From contig NZ_BMMT01000015.1 of the NCBI RefSeq assembly GCF_014646075.1, positions 62,001-126,000 on the forward strand: a DNA stretch of 64,000 nucleotides. The letters run 5' to 3'. A model generated the notes under the pieces. That model had not been told where the DNA came from. It saw only the letters and a list, made by a program, of their open reading frames with translations, and did no database searches. The DNA comes from Saccharopolyspora thermophila. Its GTDB lineage: Bacteria; Actinomycetota; Actinomycetes; Mycobacteriales; Pseudonocardiaceae. This document shows positions 26,565 to 35,828 of the stretch, one piece after another. Numbering within the stretch: position 1 is the stretch's first letter; every line of letters begins with the position of its first letter. The translations under genes and the position numbers were made by a program.

Positions 26565-27515
26565 ATGGGGCACAGCGATGAGCGTGAACTCGTGCCGTTG
26601 AAGGCGGACTTCGACACCGTGTGGTACGGGTACCGGCGATCGCAGGTGAAGTTCTACATCCAGCAGTCCGAGGCCGAAATCCGGTTGCTGACCGAGGATC
26701 GCGACTCGGCGTTGAGCCAGGTCGCGGATCTGTCCGCGCAGCTGGAGCAGGCGCGCGCCGAGATCGAGTCGCTCAAGAAGCAGCTCGACGAGCAGGCCCG
26801 CACACCGATCGACGCCGCCGCCTTGACCGATCGGTTACGCCGCATGGTCCGGCTGGCGCAGGATGAGGCCGACGAGATCATCGCGTCCGCCAAGGCCGCC
26901 GCCGAGCACGAGTGGGCCCGGTCCGAGCAGGCCGCGGCCGAGCTCCGCGCCCGCTACGAGCGGCTGGTCGCCGAGGCCGACGAGTGGCGGCGGCAGTCCG
27001 AGCAGCAGCGCAACGAGATGCTGGCGCGCACCCGCGAGGAGGTGCAGCGCATGGCGCGCGAGGCCGAGCAGAACCGGCGGCGACTGGACGCCGAGGCAGA
27101 GCAGCGGCGCACCCAGGTCGAGTACGACTTCGAGGTGTCGATGGCGGCGCGCCGGGAAGAGGCGATGCGCATCCTGGCCGAGCGCGAGCAGGCCAGCCGC
27201 GCCGAGGCGCAGCGACGCGTGCGGGAGGCCACCCTCGAGGCGGAGCGGCGGATCCGGCGGGCCGACGAGTACGCCGAGACGATGCTGCGGATGCGGCAGG
27301 ACGTCGCGGAGCGGGTGCGGGCCGCGCAGCAGGTGCTGGCGGCGGCAGAGCCGTTCCTGGCGGCGACCGAGTCCGGCGCGGCCAGCGCGGCGGCCGACGC
27401 CTACGTCAGCGAGACCGTCCGCAGTGGACAGGTGCCGACCAGCGAGGTCGAGGTGCCCCAGCAGCGCGCCGAGGAACCGGTACCGGAGCACGCCACCGCA
27501 CCCAGCCGCGCCTGA
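26565..27515 (+). CDS. DivIVA-like coiled-coil protein
   Basis: A 316-residue, highly charged, almost entirely coiled-coil protein (about 35-255). The N-terminus DFDTVWYGYRRSQVKFYIQQ resembles the DivIVA-type GYxxxQV membrane-targeting segment. The rest is Glu/Arg/Ala heptads followed by a short acidic, Pro-containing tail. Relatives in actinomycetes (Scy/FilP/DivIVA groups) organise polar growth or the cytoskeleton. It stands alone between a TetR gene and a peptidase gene. ATG 26565 follows GGGGTGAGA. Confidence 0.75.
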   Translation: MGHSDERELVPLKADFDTVWYGYRRSQVKFYIQQSEAEIRLLTEDRDSALSQVADLSAQLEQARAEIESLKKQLDEQARTPIDAAALTDRLRRMVRLAQDEADEIIASAKAAAEHEWARSEQAAAELRARYERLVAEADEWRRQSEQQRNEMLARTREEVQRMAREAEQNRRRLDAEAEQRRTQVEYDFEVSMAARREEAMRILAEREQASRAEAQRRVREATLEAERRIRRADEYAETMLRMRQDVAERVRAAQQVLAAAEPFLAATESGAASAAADAYVSETVRSGQVPTSEVEVPQQRAEEPVPEHATAPSRA

Positions 27516-27714
27516 GGCGCCCGTCGAACGGTCAGCGGGGCGCCAGTTTTCCTGGGAAGCTGCCGCCCCCGCTGCGCGATGTGCCGTAACAGCGCCCTTG
27601 TGCACCGGATTTCACCGGCTGCGGTGGTCTGCGGGGAGCATACGTCGGGAACGTTCCAAAATCTGAGATGATCACCCCGTTTCTACGGCGTTCTCGATCC
27701 TCGCAGGAGGCTGC

Positions 27715-29082
27715 ATGAGATGGCGTGGTCTGATCGCGTTCCTCGCGACTCTCGGGGTGCTGTTCATCGGCGTAGAAGCGGGTGCGGCACCGGCGGACGA
27801 CATCCGGCAACGGTTGGAGGCCGTGCCGGGATTGACGATCGTGGCGGAGCGGCCCGCCGAATCGGGATTCCGGCTGTTCGACCTCACCTTCACCCAGCCC
27901 GCTGACCACCGGCACCCCGACGTCGGCACCTTCCAGCAGCGGCTGACCCTGCTGCACCGCGGGCTGGATCGGCCGACGGTGCTGCACACCAGCGGCTACG
28001 AACTGCCCGGCACGATGAACCGCACCGAGCCGACCCGGCTGGTCGACGGCAACCAGGTGGACCTCGAACACCGCTTCTTCACCCCGTCGCGGCCCGAGCC
28101 CGCCGACTGGAGCGATCTGGACATCTGGCAGTCGGCCACCGACCAGCACCGCGTCGTGCAGGCGCTGCGCGCCGTCTACCAGCAGGAATGGATCACCACC
28201 GGGGCCAGCAAGGGCGGTATGACCGCGGTCTACCACCGGTACTTCTACCCGGACGATGTGGACGGCACCGTCGCCTATGTGGCGCCCAACGACGTGGACA
28301 ACGACCAGGACCGCTACGACGAGTTCCTCGCCAGGGTCGGCACCGACCCGGCGTGCCGGGCCGCGCTGACCGCGGTGCAGCGGGAGGCGCTGCTGCGCCG
28401 GGAGGAGATGCTGGCGACGTTCCGCGCCTCCGCCGACGCGGAGGGGCTCACCTTCGACCGGATCATCGGCGACATCGACCGCGGTCTGGAGCTGGTCGTG
28501 CTCGACGCCCCGTTCGCGTTCTGGCAGTACCGCGGCCAGCAGGACTGCGCGAAGGTGCCCGCGACCACCGCCAGCACCGACGAGATCTACCGTTTCTTCG
28601 ACGAGACCGTGCAGTTCTCGTTCTACACCGACCAGGGCATCGAACCCTACGTGCCGTACTACTACCAGTCGGGCACGCAGCTCGGGTGGCCGCACGTGAA
28701 TGACGAACCGCTGGCCGACCTGCTGCACCACCGGGAACTCAGCCAGCCGCGCAACCTGGTTCCCCGGGAGATCCCGATGCGGTTCGAACAGGGAGTGATG
28801 CGGCAGGTCGATGCGTGGGTCCGCGAGCAGGGCGCGGAACTGATGTTCGTCTACGGCGAGCGCGACCCGTGGAGCGCCGAACCCTTCGAACTGGGCCCCG
28901 GTACCCGCGACTCCTACCGCTACCTGGTGCCGGGCGCCAACCACGGCGCGCAGATCGCCGGGCTCCCGCCGGAGCAGCGCGCCGAAGCGGAATCGGCGGT
29001 GCGCCGCTGGGCGGACGTGGTGCCCGGAGCGCACCGCGTCACGCCGCTCGACGCGCAACTGCTCACCCGCCGCCCGATCTAG
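27715..29082 (+). CDS. Secreted S37-family (PS-10-like) tripeptidyl aminopeptidase
   Basis: The 455-residue exported serine peptidase has a signal peptide ending GVEAGAA (residue about 25). The nucleophile motif is TGASKGGM, the S37 hallmark, with the acid in YGERDPWSAEPF and the His in GANHGAQI. Secreted Streptomyces enzymes of this family cut tripeptides from N-termini of extracellular proteins. It is monocistronic, with AGGAGG before ATG 27715 and a strong hairpin downstream. Confidence 0.87.
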   Translation: MRWRGLIAFLATLGVLFIGVEAGAAPADDIRQRLEAVPGLTIVAERPAESGFRLFDLTFTQPADHRHPDVGTFQQRLTLLHRGLDRPTVLHTSGYELPGTMNRTEPTRLVDGNQVDLEHRFFTPSRPEPADWSDLDIWQSATDQHRVVQALRAVYQQEWITTGASKGGMTAVYHRYFYPDDVDGTVAYVAPNDVDNDQDRYDEFLARVGTDPACRAALTAVQREALLRREEMLATFRASADAEGLTFDRIIGDIDRGLELVVLDAPFAFWQYRGQQDCAKVPATTASTDEIYRFFDETVQFSFYTDQGIEPYVPYYYQSGTQLGWPHVNDEPLADLLHHRELSQPRNLVPREIPMRFEQGVMRQVDAWVREQGAELMFVYGERDPWSAEPFELGPGTRDSYRYLVPGANHGAQIAGLPPEQRAEAESAVRRWADVVPGAHRVTPLDAQLLTRRPI

Positions 29083-29098
29083 CGGCGCGCCGGCGACC

Positions 29099-29162
29099 GG
29101 TGAAGGGCACCGGGGACCAGTTCACCCTGCAGAGCCGGATACGGCAGCAGGTGCCCTTCACC
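29099..29162. terminator. Bidirectional terminator
   Basis: A perfect 12-bp inverted repeat GGTGAAGGGCAC (29099-29110) / GTGCCCTTCACC (29151-29162) encloses a 40-nt loop and lies between convergent genes. Confidence 0.6.
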
Positions 29163-29172
29163 CGTGCCCCGA

Positions 29173-30279
29173 TCAGGTGCGGCGGGTGGCGAGGGAGTCG
29201 TAGGCGTGCATCAGGAACCGGTGCGCCGGGCGCTCCACCACGCGCGTGAGCACCCAGCCCAGGAGCACTCCGGTGAGCACCATCGCCGCCGTCTGCACGA
29301 GGGTGTCGACGCCCAGATCGTCCAGTTCTCGCAGGACGATGTAGCCGATCGTCTGGTGGATCAGGAACACGCCGTAGGAGATCCCGGCGAACCACTGGAT
29401 GCGCCCGGCCAGCCAGCCGGGGATGACACGGTTCCAGTCCGGCCCCCGCGCCACCAGCGCGACCACCACCATGCCGACGCACACCGCCACCGTCGACCCC
29501 CAGTCCGCGACCAGGCCCTCCGGTGTTTCGGAGTAGTTGTGCAGCGCCTGCGCGAGCATGCAGGCGGCGAGCAACCCGCCGAAGTGCGGAAGCCCGATGC
29601 GCCGCGTTGACCACAACCAGATCGCCACGCCGACCACGAACAGGTGCCAGCGGTGCGCACCGATGCCGTCCACAAGGGTGCGGTAGGTCTCCGGCGGGTT
29701 CGACACCCGCAGCGGCCACTGCGCGATCGGCACCAGCACCGCCGCCCACAGCACCGCGATGATCCGCCTCCCGTGCCCCCACCTGGTGCGGAACAGCAGC
29801 GCCGCGGCGGTGAAGCCCATCAGCTGCAGCGGCACCGTCCAGTGCGACCCGTCGATGAACCAGTAGTCCGCCGGTTTCCAGTTCCACAGCATCAGCAGGT
29901 TTGACACCAGATCGGCGGGGCCCGGGAAGAACCAGCCCTCGATCGCCGCCCACCGCATCACCGCGTAGATCACCACCACGGCGACCAGGAACGACGGCAG
30001 TAGCCGGGCCATACGCCCCCACCAGTAGCGCAGCAGCGGGCCGCGGCTGATCGTCACGCACGCGAAGTAGGCCGAGATCACCAGCAGCAGGCTTGCACCA
30101 ACCTGGTACGGAAACACCAGCCTCCGCGGTGTCAGCTCCGGGTGCAGGTAGGTGCTGAGAAACGTCGCGTGGTAGAGCATGACCAGCACCACGCAGCCGG
30201 TGCGGATCGAGTCCCAGCTGATCTTGCGGGTGCTCCGGCCCGGGGCTCTGCTGGCTCGCGCTGCGGTGGTCTCGGGCAC
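29173..30279 (-). CDS. Acyltransferase-3 family membrane protein (OafA/YrhL-like)
   Basis: A 368-residue protein with about ten membrane helices. The N-terminal helix carries the catalytic His of the family (VMLYHATFLS), RMARLLPSFLV follows, and FAGISYGVFLIHQ is the usual C-terminal block. Such enzymes O-acylate cell-surface glycans or secondary metabolites. Two GTG codons compete: at the second, 30279, TACGGT ends exactly 7 nt upstream, so I chose it over 30288. The gene order gives no substrate clue. Confidence 0.87.
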   Translation of the reverse strand: MPETTAARASRAPGRSTRKISWDSIRTGCVVLVMLYHATFLSTYLHPELTPRRLVFPYQVGASLLLVISAYFACVTISRGPLLRYWWGRMARLLPSFLVAVVVIYAVMRWAAIEGWFFPGPADLVSNLLMLWNWKPADYWFIDGSHWTVPLQLMGFTAAALLFRTRWGHGRRIIAVLWAAVLVPIAQWPLRVSNPPETYRTLVDGIGAHRWHLFVVGVAIWLWSTRRIGLPHFGGLLAACMLAQALHNYSETPEGLVADWGSTVAVCVGMVVVALVARGPDWNRVIPGWLAGRIQWFAGISYGVFLIHQTIGYIVLRELDDLGVDTLVQTAAMVLTGVLLGWVLTRVVERPAHRFLMHAYDSLATRRT

Positions 30280-30384
30280 GACCGCCACCGTAGCAGGGGT
30301 TTTGTGGCGATATTTCGGGAATGGTCGGCCCTGATCAGGGCGAACGGCCGAGTGCGCTGGGCTGTTGGGCCGCTGTTGCGTTGC

Positions 30385-31182
30385 TCACGGTTTGCGGGCC
30401 ACGGCCGCATACCCCAACGGGCGGGTCAGCTTCAGCTCGGGGTCGGCCGGGTCCGGCCGCCACTCGGTGATCGGCACGATTCCCGGCTCCAGCAGGTCCA
30501 GGTGCGCCAGCAGCTTCTCCAGCGCGGCGCGGCTGCGCGGCGTGCCGGGGAGCTGGCTCTCCTGCAGCAGCGCGAACACGGCCCGCATGGTCTCCGGCGC
30601 GTGGTCGGCCGTCAGGTGCGTCAGCGCCAGGTACGAGCCGGACGGCACGGCGTCGAGGTAGCGGGTGAGCAGTGCGGCCGGGTCGTCCTCCTCGGGGACG
30701 AAGTGCAGCACCGAGAACATCAGCACCGCGACCGGCTGCGCAAGATCCAGTAGCCGCCGCGTCTCGGTGAGGACGCGCGCGGTGTCCCGCAGGTCGGCGC
30801 GCACGATCGCGGCGTTCGGGTTGCCCTCCAGCAGCAGTTCGCCGTGCGTGACCGCGACGGGCTCGCTGTCGATGTACATCACGCGCGCTTCCGGGGCGGC
30901 CCGCTGCGCGATCTCGTGCGTGTTGCCGTCCGTGGGAATGCCGCAGCCGATGTCCAGGAACTGCCGCACCCCGGCGGCCAGGCACATCCGCACCACCCGG
31001 TGCAGGCAGGCGCGGCCGGCCAGCGCGTAGAGCCGGATCTCCGGGGCCACCGCCAGCACCCGCCGGGCCAGCGCGCGGTCGGAGGCGAGGTTCGCGCTGC
31101 CGCCGAGAAGGAAGTTCTGGGCCCGGGCGCCGCTCGGGCGGTCCGGGTTGAGTTCGTAGGGGATCTGGGCGTGCTCCGCCAT
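30385..31182 (-). CDS. SAM-dependent methyltransferase, DUF574 family
   Basis: The 265-residue protein has the DUF574 start (PDRPSGARAQNFLLGGSANLASDR), the SAM-binding FLDIGCGIPTDGNTHEIAQ, then YIDSEPVAVTHGELLL and SVLHFVPEEDDPAALL. Actinomycetes encode many paralogues, often beside DUF397/HTH regulators; their substrates are unknown. It is read alone; ATG 31182 has GGAGGTG upstream. Confidence 0.85.
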   Translation of the reverse strand: MAEHAQIPYELNPDRPSGARAQNFLLGGSANLASDRALARRVLAVAPEIRLYALAGRACLHRVVRMCLAAGVRQFLDIGCGIPTDGNTHEIAQRAAPEARVMYIDSEPVAVTHGELLLEGNPNAAIVRADLRDTARVLTETRRLLDLAQPVAVLMFSVLHFVPEEDDPAALLTRYLDAVPSGSYLALTHLTADHAPETMRAVFALLQESQLPGTPRSRAALEKLLAHLDLLEPGIVPITEWRPDPADPELKLTRPLGYAAVARKP

Positions 31183-31283
31183 CGCACCTCCGGTCACCGT
31201 CTGGTGCGCAGAGTAGTCGCACGGTTGCGGAGCGAACAGGATGGTGGTACTCGTGCCTGAGACCCGCGGCATCTCGCGTGGGT

Positions 31284-31306
31284 GGCAAGCGGCTTCGCCG
31301 CCTGCC
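31284..31306 (-). terminator. Hairpin after the two-component system
   Basis: GGCAAGCGGC (31284-31293) pairs with GCCGCCTGCC (31297-31306) over a TTC loop with one mismatch. It lies just downstream of the response regulator stop. Confidence 0.5.
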
Positions 31307-31331
31307 GGACGCCGCACCCCGGTCGCGGGGG

Positions 31332-32021
31332 TCAGGAGTTCCAGCGGTAACGGCGTTCCGGGCGGCCGGTGCCGCCGTAGCGCAACCGGACCTCCGCGCG
31401 GCCGGAGTCAACGAAGTGCTCGAGGTACTTGCGCGCGCTCACCCGGGACAGCTCGGTGGCGTCGGCGCACTCGGCCGCCGACAGGTCGCCGCCCGCGGCG
31501 GTGGCCTGTCGCAGGATGCGCTCGACGATCTCGGCGGTCTCGCTGGCCAGACCCTTCGGCGGCGGCGCGGCGCGGCGGTGGCGGCTGCCGAACAGCTGGT
31601 CCACATCCTGCTGCGCGGCGGGGGAGTCGCCGGGCAGCTCGCTGAGCTTGCGGTGCAGCGCGCGGAAGTCCTCCAGCCTGTCGCGCAGCGCCTCGTAACT
31701 GAACGGCTTGATCAGGTAGTGCAGCGCGCCGCCGCGGATGGCGCCGCGCACCGTGTCCAGATCGCGGGCCGCGGTGATCACGATGACGTCCGGGTCCGCG
31801 CCGGAGCTGGCGCGCAGCTGCCGCAGCACCGACAGGCCGTCCACGTCCGGCAGGTAGATGTCCAGCAACACCAGATCGGGACGCAGGTTTTCGACGGCGC
31901 GCACCGCGTCCGCACCGGTGTGGGCGACCCCGGCGACCTCGAAACCGGCCACCCGCGAGACGTATCCACTGTGGATTTTGGCGACCATGAAGTCGTCGTC
32001 CACCACCAGCACCCTGATCAC
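31332..32021 (-). CDS. CitB/DctR-type response regulator
   Basis: A 229-residue regulator. Receiver domain: VLVVDDDF acid pair, phospho-acceptor Asp in LVLLDIYLPDVDG, Thr in VITAARD and Lys in YLIKPFSYEAL. A linker and a C-terminal winged HTH (LSRVSARKYLEHFVDSGRAEV) follow, as in the CitB/DcuR/DpiA group that controls di- and tricarboxylate uptake. GTG 32021 overlaps the kinase stop by 4 nt (GTGA). The divergent tctCBA operon is the obvious target. Confidence 0.9.
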   Translation of the reverse strand: MIRVLVVDDDFMVAKIHSGYVSRVAGFEVAGVAHTGADAVRAVENLRPDLVLLDIYLPDVDGLSVLRQLRASSGADPDVIVITAARDLDTVRGAIRGGALHYLIKPFSYEALRDRLEDFRALHRKLSELPGDSPAAQQDVDQLFGSRHRRAAPPPKGLASETAEIVERILRQATAAGGDLSAAECADATELSRVSARKYLEHFVDSGRAEVRLRYGGTGRPERRYRWNS

Positions 32022-33595
32022 TTCTCCGCTCCTCCCAGCGGCAACCGCGCGGTGAAGACCGCGCCGTGCGCGTTGTGCACCTCCACGGAACCGCCGCGGC
32101 GGCGGCAGATCTGCCGGGTCAGCGCCAGCCCCAGGCCGCGTTCGCCGCCCCGCGCGGCCTTGGTGGTGAAGCCGTGCCGGAACACCTCCTCGACGATCCC
32201 CGGGGCCACCCCGGGGCCGGAGTCGCGCACCACGACGGTGACCTCGTCGGTGCAGCGCAGCTCGACCTCGACCCACCGGTCGGCGTCCACCGGGGCGCCC
32301 TCCAGTGCGTCCAGCGCGTTGTCCACCAGGTTGCCCAGCACGGTCACCAGATCCGCCGACAGCTGCTCGTCGACCTCGGCCAGGTAGCTGCCCTCGTGCA
32401 GGCGCAACCCCACGCCCCGTTCGGCCGCCAGGCTCGACTTGGCGATCAGCAGCGCCGCGGTGGCCGGGTCGTGCACCCGCGCGGTCACCTCGGCGTGCCA
32501 CTGCTCGTGGCGGTGGCTGATGCGCTGCACGTAGCGCTGCAGTTCGTCGTACTCGCCGAGTTCGACCAGGCCGGAGATGGTGTGCAGGTGGTTGCTGAAC
32601 TCGTGCGCCTGCGCGCGCAGCGTGTCGGTGGTGTCCCGGTGCACGGCCAGTTCCCGTTGCAGGTCGACGAGTTCGGTGCGGTCGCGCATGGTGACCACGG
32701 CACCCACCGAGGAGATCGGCATCCGGTTGAGGACCACGACCCTGCCGCGCCGCAGCACGATCTGGTCCACGCCGCCGGTGCGCCCGGTGAGCACGTCGCG
32801 GGCCCGGTCGTTGAGGTCCAGCGCGTCGATGTCGCGGCCGACGCAGTCGTCCGGCAGCGACAGCAGGCGGCGTGCCTGGTCGTTGACCAGCGTGATCCGG
32901 TTCTGCTGGTCGACGCCGAGCACGCCCTCCCGAACCCCGTGCAGCAGGGCCTCGCGGTGCTCGACAAGCCGGGTGATCTCCTGCGGCTCCAGCCCCAGTG
33001 TCTGCCGCTTGACCCGCCGCGCCAGCAGCACCGACCCGGCCACGCCCAGGACGGTCGCGAACAGCAGCAGCGCCAGCGGGTTCTCGGGTGCCTGCCGCAG
33101 CCCCTGCAGCAGGTCGGGGGTGTTGCGGCCGGCCGCGACGACGCCGATGATGCGCGCGTCGTCGGAGATCACCGGCACGTGCGCGACCAGCGAGTCGACG
33201 CCGTCCATGCGCACCTCGCCGACCCAGGACCGGCCGCTGAGCACGGTGCTCTCGCCCAGCTCCAACGGCTGCCCGCGCTGGCCGGGGTCCGGTGAGGTGA
33301 GTACCGTGCCGCGGCCGTCGGCGATGATCACGTGGTCGGCGCCGGAGAGGCTGCGGGCGCTCTCGGCGAAGATCGGCAGCGCGTCACGCCGGTACGGGTC
33401 GGCCAGGCTGGTCCGCACCCCCTCGGTGGCGGCGAGGTCCTCGGCCACCGACAGCATCTTGCGGCCCTCGGTGGCGCGGAACGCGGTGTCGGTCTGCGCC
33501 ACGGAGAACACCGCGACGGAGGCGAGCAGCAGGCCGATGATGACCAGCTGCCAACTCAGCAGCTGCCGCGACAGCGACCCCTGCACCCGCAGCAC
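32018..33595 (-). CDS. CitA/DcuS-type sensor histidine kinase
   Basis: A 525-residue membrane sensor. TM1 is at about 15-35, an extracytoplasmic Cache/PAS-like sensor at about 40-165, TM2 near ALLLFATVLGVAGSVLLA, a cytoplasmic PAS domain with GVLGVDQQNRITLVND, the H-box QAHEFSNHLHTISGLVEL, and the ATPase boxes NLVDNALDAL, DSGPGV and GLGLAL. Family members sense citrate or C4-dicarboxylates outside the cell. I start at GTG 33595, 8 nt after GGTGGAGGAG; the frame is open to GTG 33664. Confidence 0.88.
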   Translation of the reverse strand: MLRVQGSLSRQLLSWQLVIIGLLLASVAVFSVAQTDTAFRATEGRKMLSVAEDLAATEGVRTSLADPYRRDALPIFAESARSLSGADHVIIADGRGTVLTSPDPGQRGQPLELGESTVLSGRSWVGEVRMDGVDSLVAHVPVISDDARIIGVVAAGRNTPDLLQGLRQAPENPLALLLFATVLGVAGSVLLARRVKRQTLGLEPQEITRLVEHREALLHGVREGVLGVDQQNRITLVNDQARRLLSLPDDCVGRDIDALDLNDRARDVLTGRTGGVDQIVLRRGRVVVLNRMPISSVGAVVTMRDRTELVDLQRELAVHRDTTDTLRAQAHEFSNHLHTISGLVELGEYDELQRYVQRISHRHEQWHAEVTARVHDPATAALLIAKSSLAAERGVGLRLHEGSYLAEVDEQLSADLVTVLGNLVDNALDALEGAPVDADRWVEVELRCTDEVTVVVRDSGPGVAPGIVEEVFRHGFTTKAARGGERGLGLALTRQICRRRGGSVEVHNAHGAVFTARLPLGGAEK

Positions 33596-33721
33596 CGCGT
33601 CCACCTCCTCCACCGCCGGTGGCAGCGGAACGGTAACCGGCCGCCTCGCCCGGTCGCACGGCACCCCAGGTCAGAGCGGGGTCCGCGCCCGAAGTGCCGG
33701 TCTTCTCCAGCGGCCGAACAT

Positions 33722-33925
33722 TCAGGCGGGAGCCTGCAGGCCCGGTAGGTACCCCCGGCCGCCGCACTGCGGGCAGGTGCGCCACTCGGCCAGGGTCATG
33801 CCGGTCGTGACGTCGGTGGTGGCCTGCACCGCGTAGAGCCGGGGCGCGGCGATCTTCTGCATCCCGCCGCACGTGTGGCACACGGCGTTCGGGCCGGTCG
33901 GCCTCGGCTCCTGCTGCTCGGTCAT
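33722..33925 (-). CDS. Small zinc-ribbon protein
   Basis: 67 residues with two CxxCGG knuckles (CHTCGGMQK near 16 and CPQCGGRGY near 51), i.e. a complete Cys4 zinc ribbon of the DnaJ-central-domain type. It has no other domain. A very similar 61-residue gene lies directly upstream (11-nt gap). Role unknown; possibilities are RNA or protein binding. Confidence 0.7.
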   Translation of the reverse strand: MTEQQEPRPTGPNAVCHTCGGMQKIAAPRLYAVQATTDVTTGMTLAEWRTCPQCGGRGYLPGLQAPA

Positions 33926-33936
33926 GATCCCGATCC

Positions 33937-34122
33937 TCACACGGGAGGATCGAACCCCCGCTGCCAGCCCGGCTCCTCCCGGCACTGCGGGCACGGGGCC
34001 GACACCAGCGTCGTCGACGCCTCACCGGTCCGCAGCGACAGGAACGAGCGGGGCTTTCTGACATACCCCCTGCCGCCGCAGGTCGGGCACACCCCACGCG
34101 GTGCGGGTCGGCTTCCGGACAT
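33937..34122 (-). CDS. Small zinc-ribbon protein, tandem paralogue
   Basis: 61 residues with CPTCGGRGY near 12 and CPQCREEPG near 45, a second Cys4 zinc knuckle pair related to the next gene. ATG 34122 has GGAGGAGGGCGAGG upstream. It probably forms an operon with its neighbour. The frame is open further upstream to 34371, but that part is promoter DNA of tctC. Confidence 0.65.
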   Translation of the reverse strand: MSGSRPAPRGVCPTCGGRGYVRKPRSFLSLRTGEASTTLVSAPCPQCREEPGWQRGFDPPV

Positions 34123-34307
34123 CCTCGCCCTCCTCCGGCCGATTCGATTCAGTTTCGCCGTTTTCGCAGGTCGACGCAGGTTTTCGCCGGTGTGCTTACA
34201 CAACGAACAAAAGTGTCGATACGTGCGAAAGCGAGACAGGGCAGCCGTCGTGTGGCAACCATGACGCAGCTCACGTTCCGACCACAACGGAGAGGCGGGA
34301 TTGCCCG

Positions 34308-35294
34308 ATGCGCCTACGCAGTGCGCTGGCTGTGGTGGCAGCCGTGCTGTTGGTGCTGCTGGTGCCTCCACTGATCAGCACCGGCAGCGACACGAGCGCC
34401 GAGGCGCAGATCCGCGGGCTGCGGGTGCTCGTGCCGAACTCGCCCGGCGGCGGCTACGACATCACCGCGCGCACCGCGGTCAAGGCGATGGACGACGCGG
34501 GGCTGCAGAGCAACGTCGAGGTCTTCAACCTGCCCGGCGCGGGCGGCACGGTCGGGCTGGGCCGGGTGGTCAACGAGCGCGGCAACGGCAAGCTCGCGAT
34601 GTCGATGGGCCTCGGCGTGGTCGGCAGCGTCTACACCAACCACTCGCCGGTGTCGCTGCAGGACACCACCCCGATCGCCAAGCTCGTCGAGGAGCCGAAC
34701 GTGGTCGTGGTCGGCAAGGACTCGCCCTACCACGACCTCGGGCAGCTCATCGCGGACTGGAAGGCCCGGCCGGGCGAGGTCCCGGTCGGCGGCGGCTCGT
34801 CGCCGGGCGGCCCGGACCACCTGGCGCCGATGCTGATGGCCAAGGCCATCGGCCTGAGCCCGAAGCAGGTCAACTACGTGCAGTACGACGGCGGCGGGGA
34901 ACTGCTGGCGTCGGTGCTCGGCGGCCAGGTCGCCTTCGGTGTCTCCGGCATCGGCGAGTACCGGGACCAGATCCAGGCCGGCGAGCTGCGGGTGCTGGCG
35001 GTGACCGGCCCGGAGCGCATCCCCGGCGTGAACGCGCCGACGCTCACCGAGGCCGGGGTGGACGTGACGTTCACCAACTGGCGTGGCGTGGTGGCACCGC
35101 CCGGACTGTCCGACCTCGACCGCCAGAAGCTGGTGACGCTGTTCGACCGGCTGCACGACACCCCGGAGTGGCAGGACGCGATGCGGCGCAACGGCTGGAC
35201 CGGGGCCCACCAGAGCGGCGAGGAGTTCGGGGCGTTCCTGCGCCAGGAAAACGAGCGGGTCGCCTCGGTGCTGAAGGAGTTGGGGCTGGCATGA
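34308..35294 (+). CDS. tctC: Tripartite tricarboxylate transporter substrate-binding protein TctC
   Basis: A 328-residue periplasmic-type binding protein. The signal segment is LAVVAAVLLVLLVPPL. The TctC fold shows in LRVLVPNSPGGGYDITAR, NLPGAGGTVGLGRVV and VGGGSSPGGPDHL, with the usual FTNWRGVVAPPGL near the C-terminus. It captures citrate or a related carboxylate for the TctAB permease. Its stop overlaps the tctB start (ATGA). The divergent CitA/CitB-type system likely controls it. Confidence 0.92.
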   Translation: MRLRSALAVVAAVLLVLLVPPLISTGSDTSAEAQIRGLRVLVPNSPGGGYDITARTAVKAMDDAGLQSNVEVFNLPGAGGTVGLGRVVNERGNGKLAMSMGLGVVGSVYTNHSPVSLQDTTPIAKLVEEPNVVVVGKDSPYHDLGQLIADWKARPGEVPVGGGSSPGGPDHLAPMLMAKAIGLSPKQVNYVQYDGGGELLASVLGGQVAFGVSGIGEYRDQIQAGELRVLAVTGPERIPGVNAPTLTEAGVDVTFTNWRGVVAPPGLSDLDRQKLVTLFDRLHDTPEWQDAMRRNGWTGAHQSGEEFGAFLRQENERVASVLKELGLA

Positions 35295-35827
35295 CAACCG
35301 AAGTCACCGCGGAACGGACCGAGCCGCGGAGCGGGCGGAACTGGCTGAAGGGCCGGTCCGAGCTCGGTATCTGCGCGCTGCTGGCGGCGTTGGGCGTGCT
35401 GGTGCTCGTCGACGCCGCGACGATCTCCACCGACTTCACGCAGCGCGGTCCGGTGGGCCCGAAGACGGTGCCCTCCATCGTCGGCGCGCTGCTGCTGGTC
35501 GTGGCGGTCCTGCTGGCCCGCGACGTGCTGCGCGGCGGGCGCGGCGAGTCGGAGACCGGCGAGGACGTCGACCTGTCCGAGCCGAGTGACTGGCGCACCG
35601 TGCTGCTGTTGTCGGCGGCGTTCCTGGCCAACGCGGCGCTGATCAACCTGATCGGTTTCCCGCTGTCCGGGATGATCCTGTTCTGGGGCTGCGCCTACGC
35701 GCTGGGCAGCCGCAACACCGTGCGCGACCCGCTGGTGGCGGCCGCGCTGTCGGTGGTGACGTTCTTCGTGTTCAACAACCTGCTCGGTGTCCCCCTGCCC
35801 GGCGGCCCGCTGATGGGGGTGCTGTGA
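35291..35827 (+). CDS. tctB: Tripartite tricarboxylate transporter small membrane subunit TctB
   Basis: A 178-residue protein with four membrane helices (for example [18 protein letters not shown] and the pair around 110-160) and the TctB-typical [17 protein letters not shown]. It is the small permease subunit, sandwiched between tctC and tctA with a 4-nt overlap upstream and a 1-nt gap downstream. Confidence 0.9.
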   Translation: MTTEVTAERTEPRSGRNWLKGRSELGICALLAALGVLVLVDAATISTDFTQRGPVGPKTVPSIVGALLLVVAVLLARDVLRGGRGESETGEDVDLSEPSDWRTVLLLSAAFLANAALINLIGFPLSGMILFWGCAYALGSRNTVRDPLVAAALSVVTFFVFNNLLGVPLPGGPLMGVL

Positions 35828-35828
35828 G

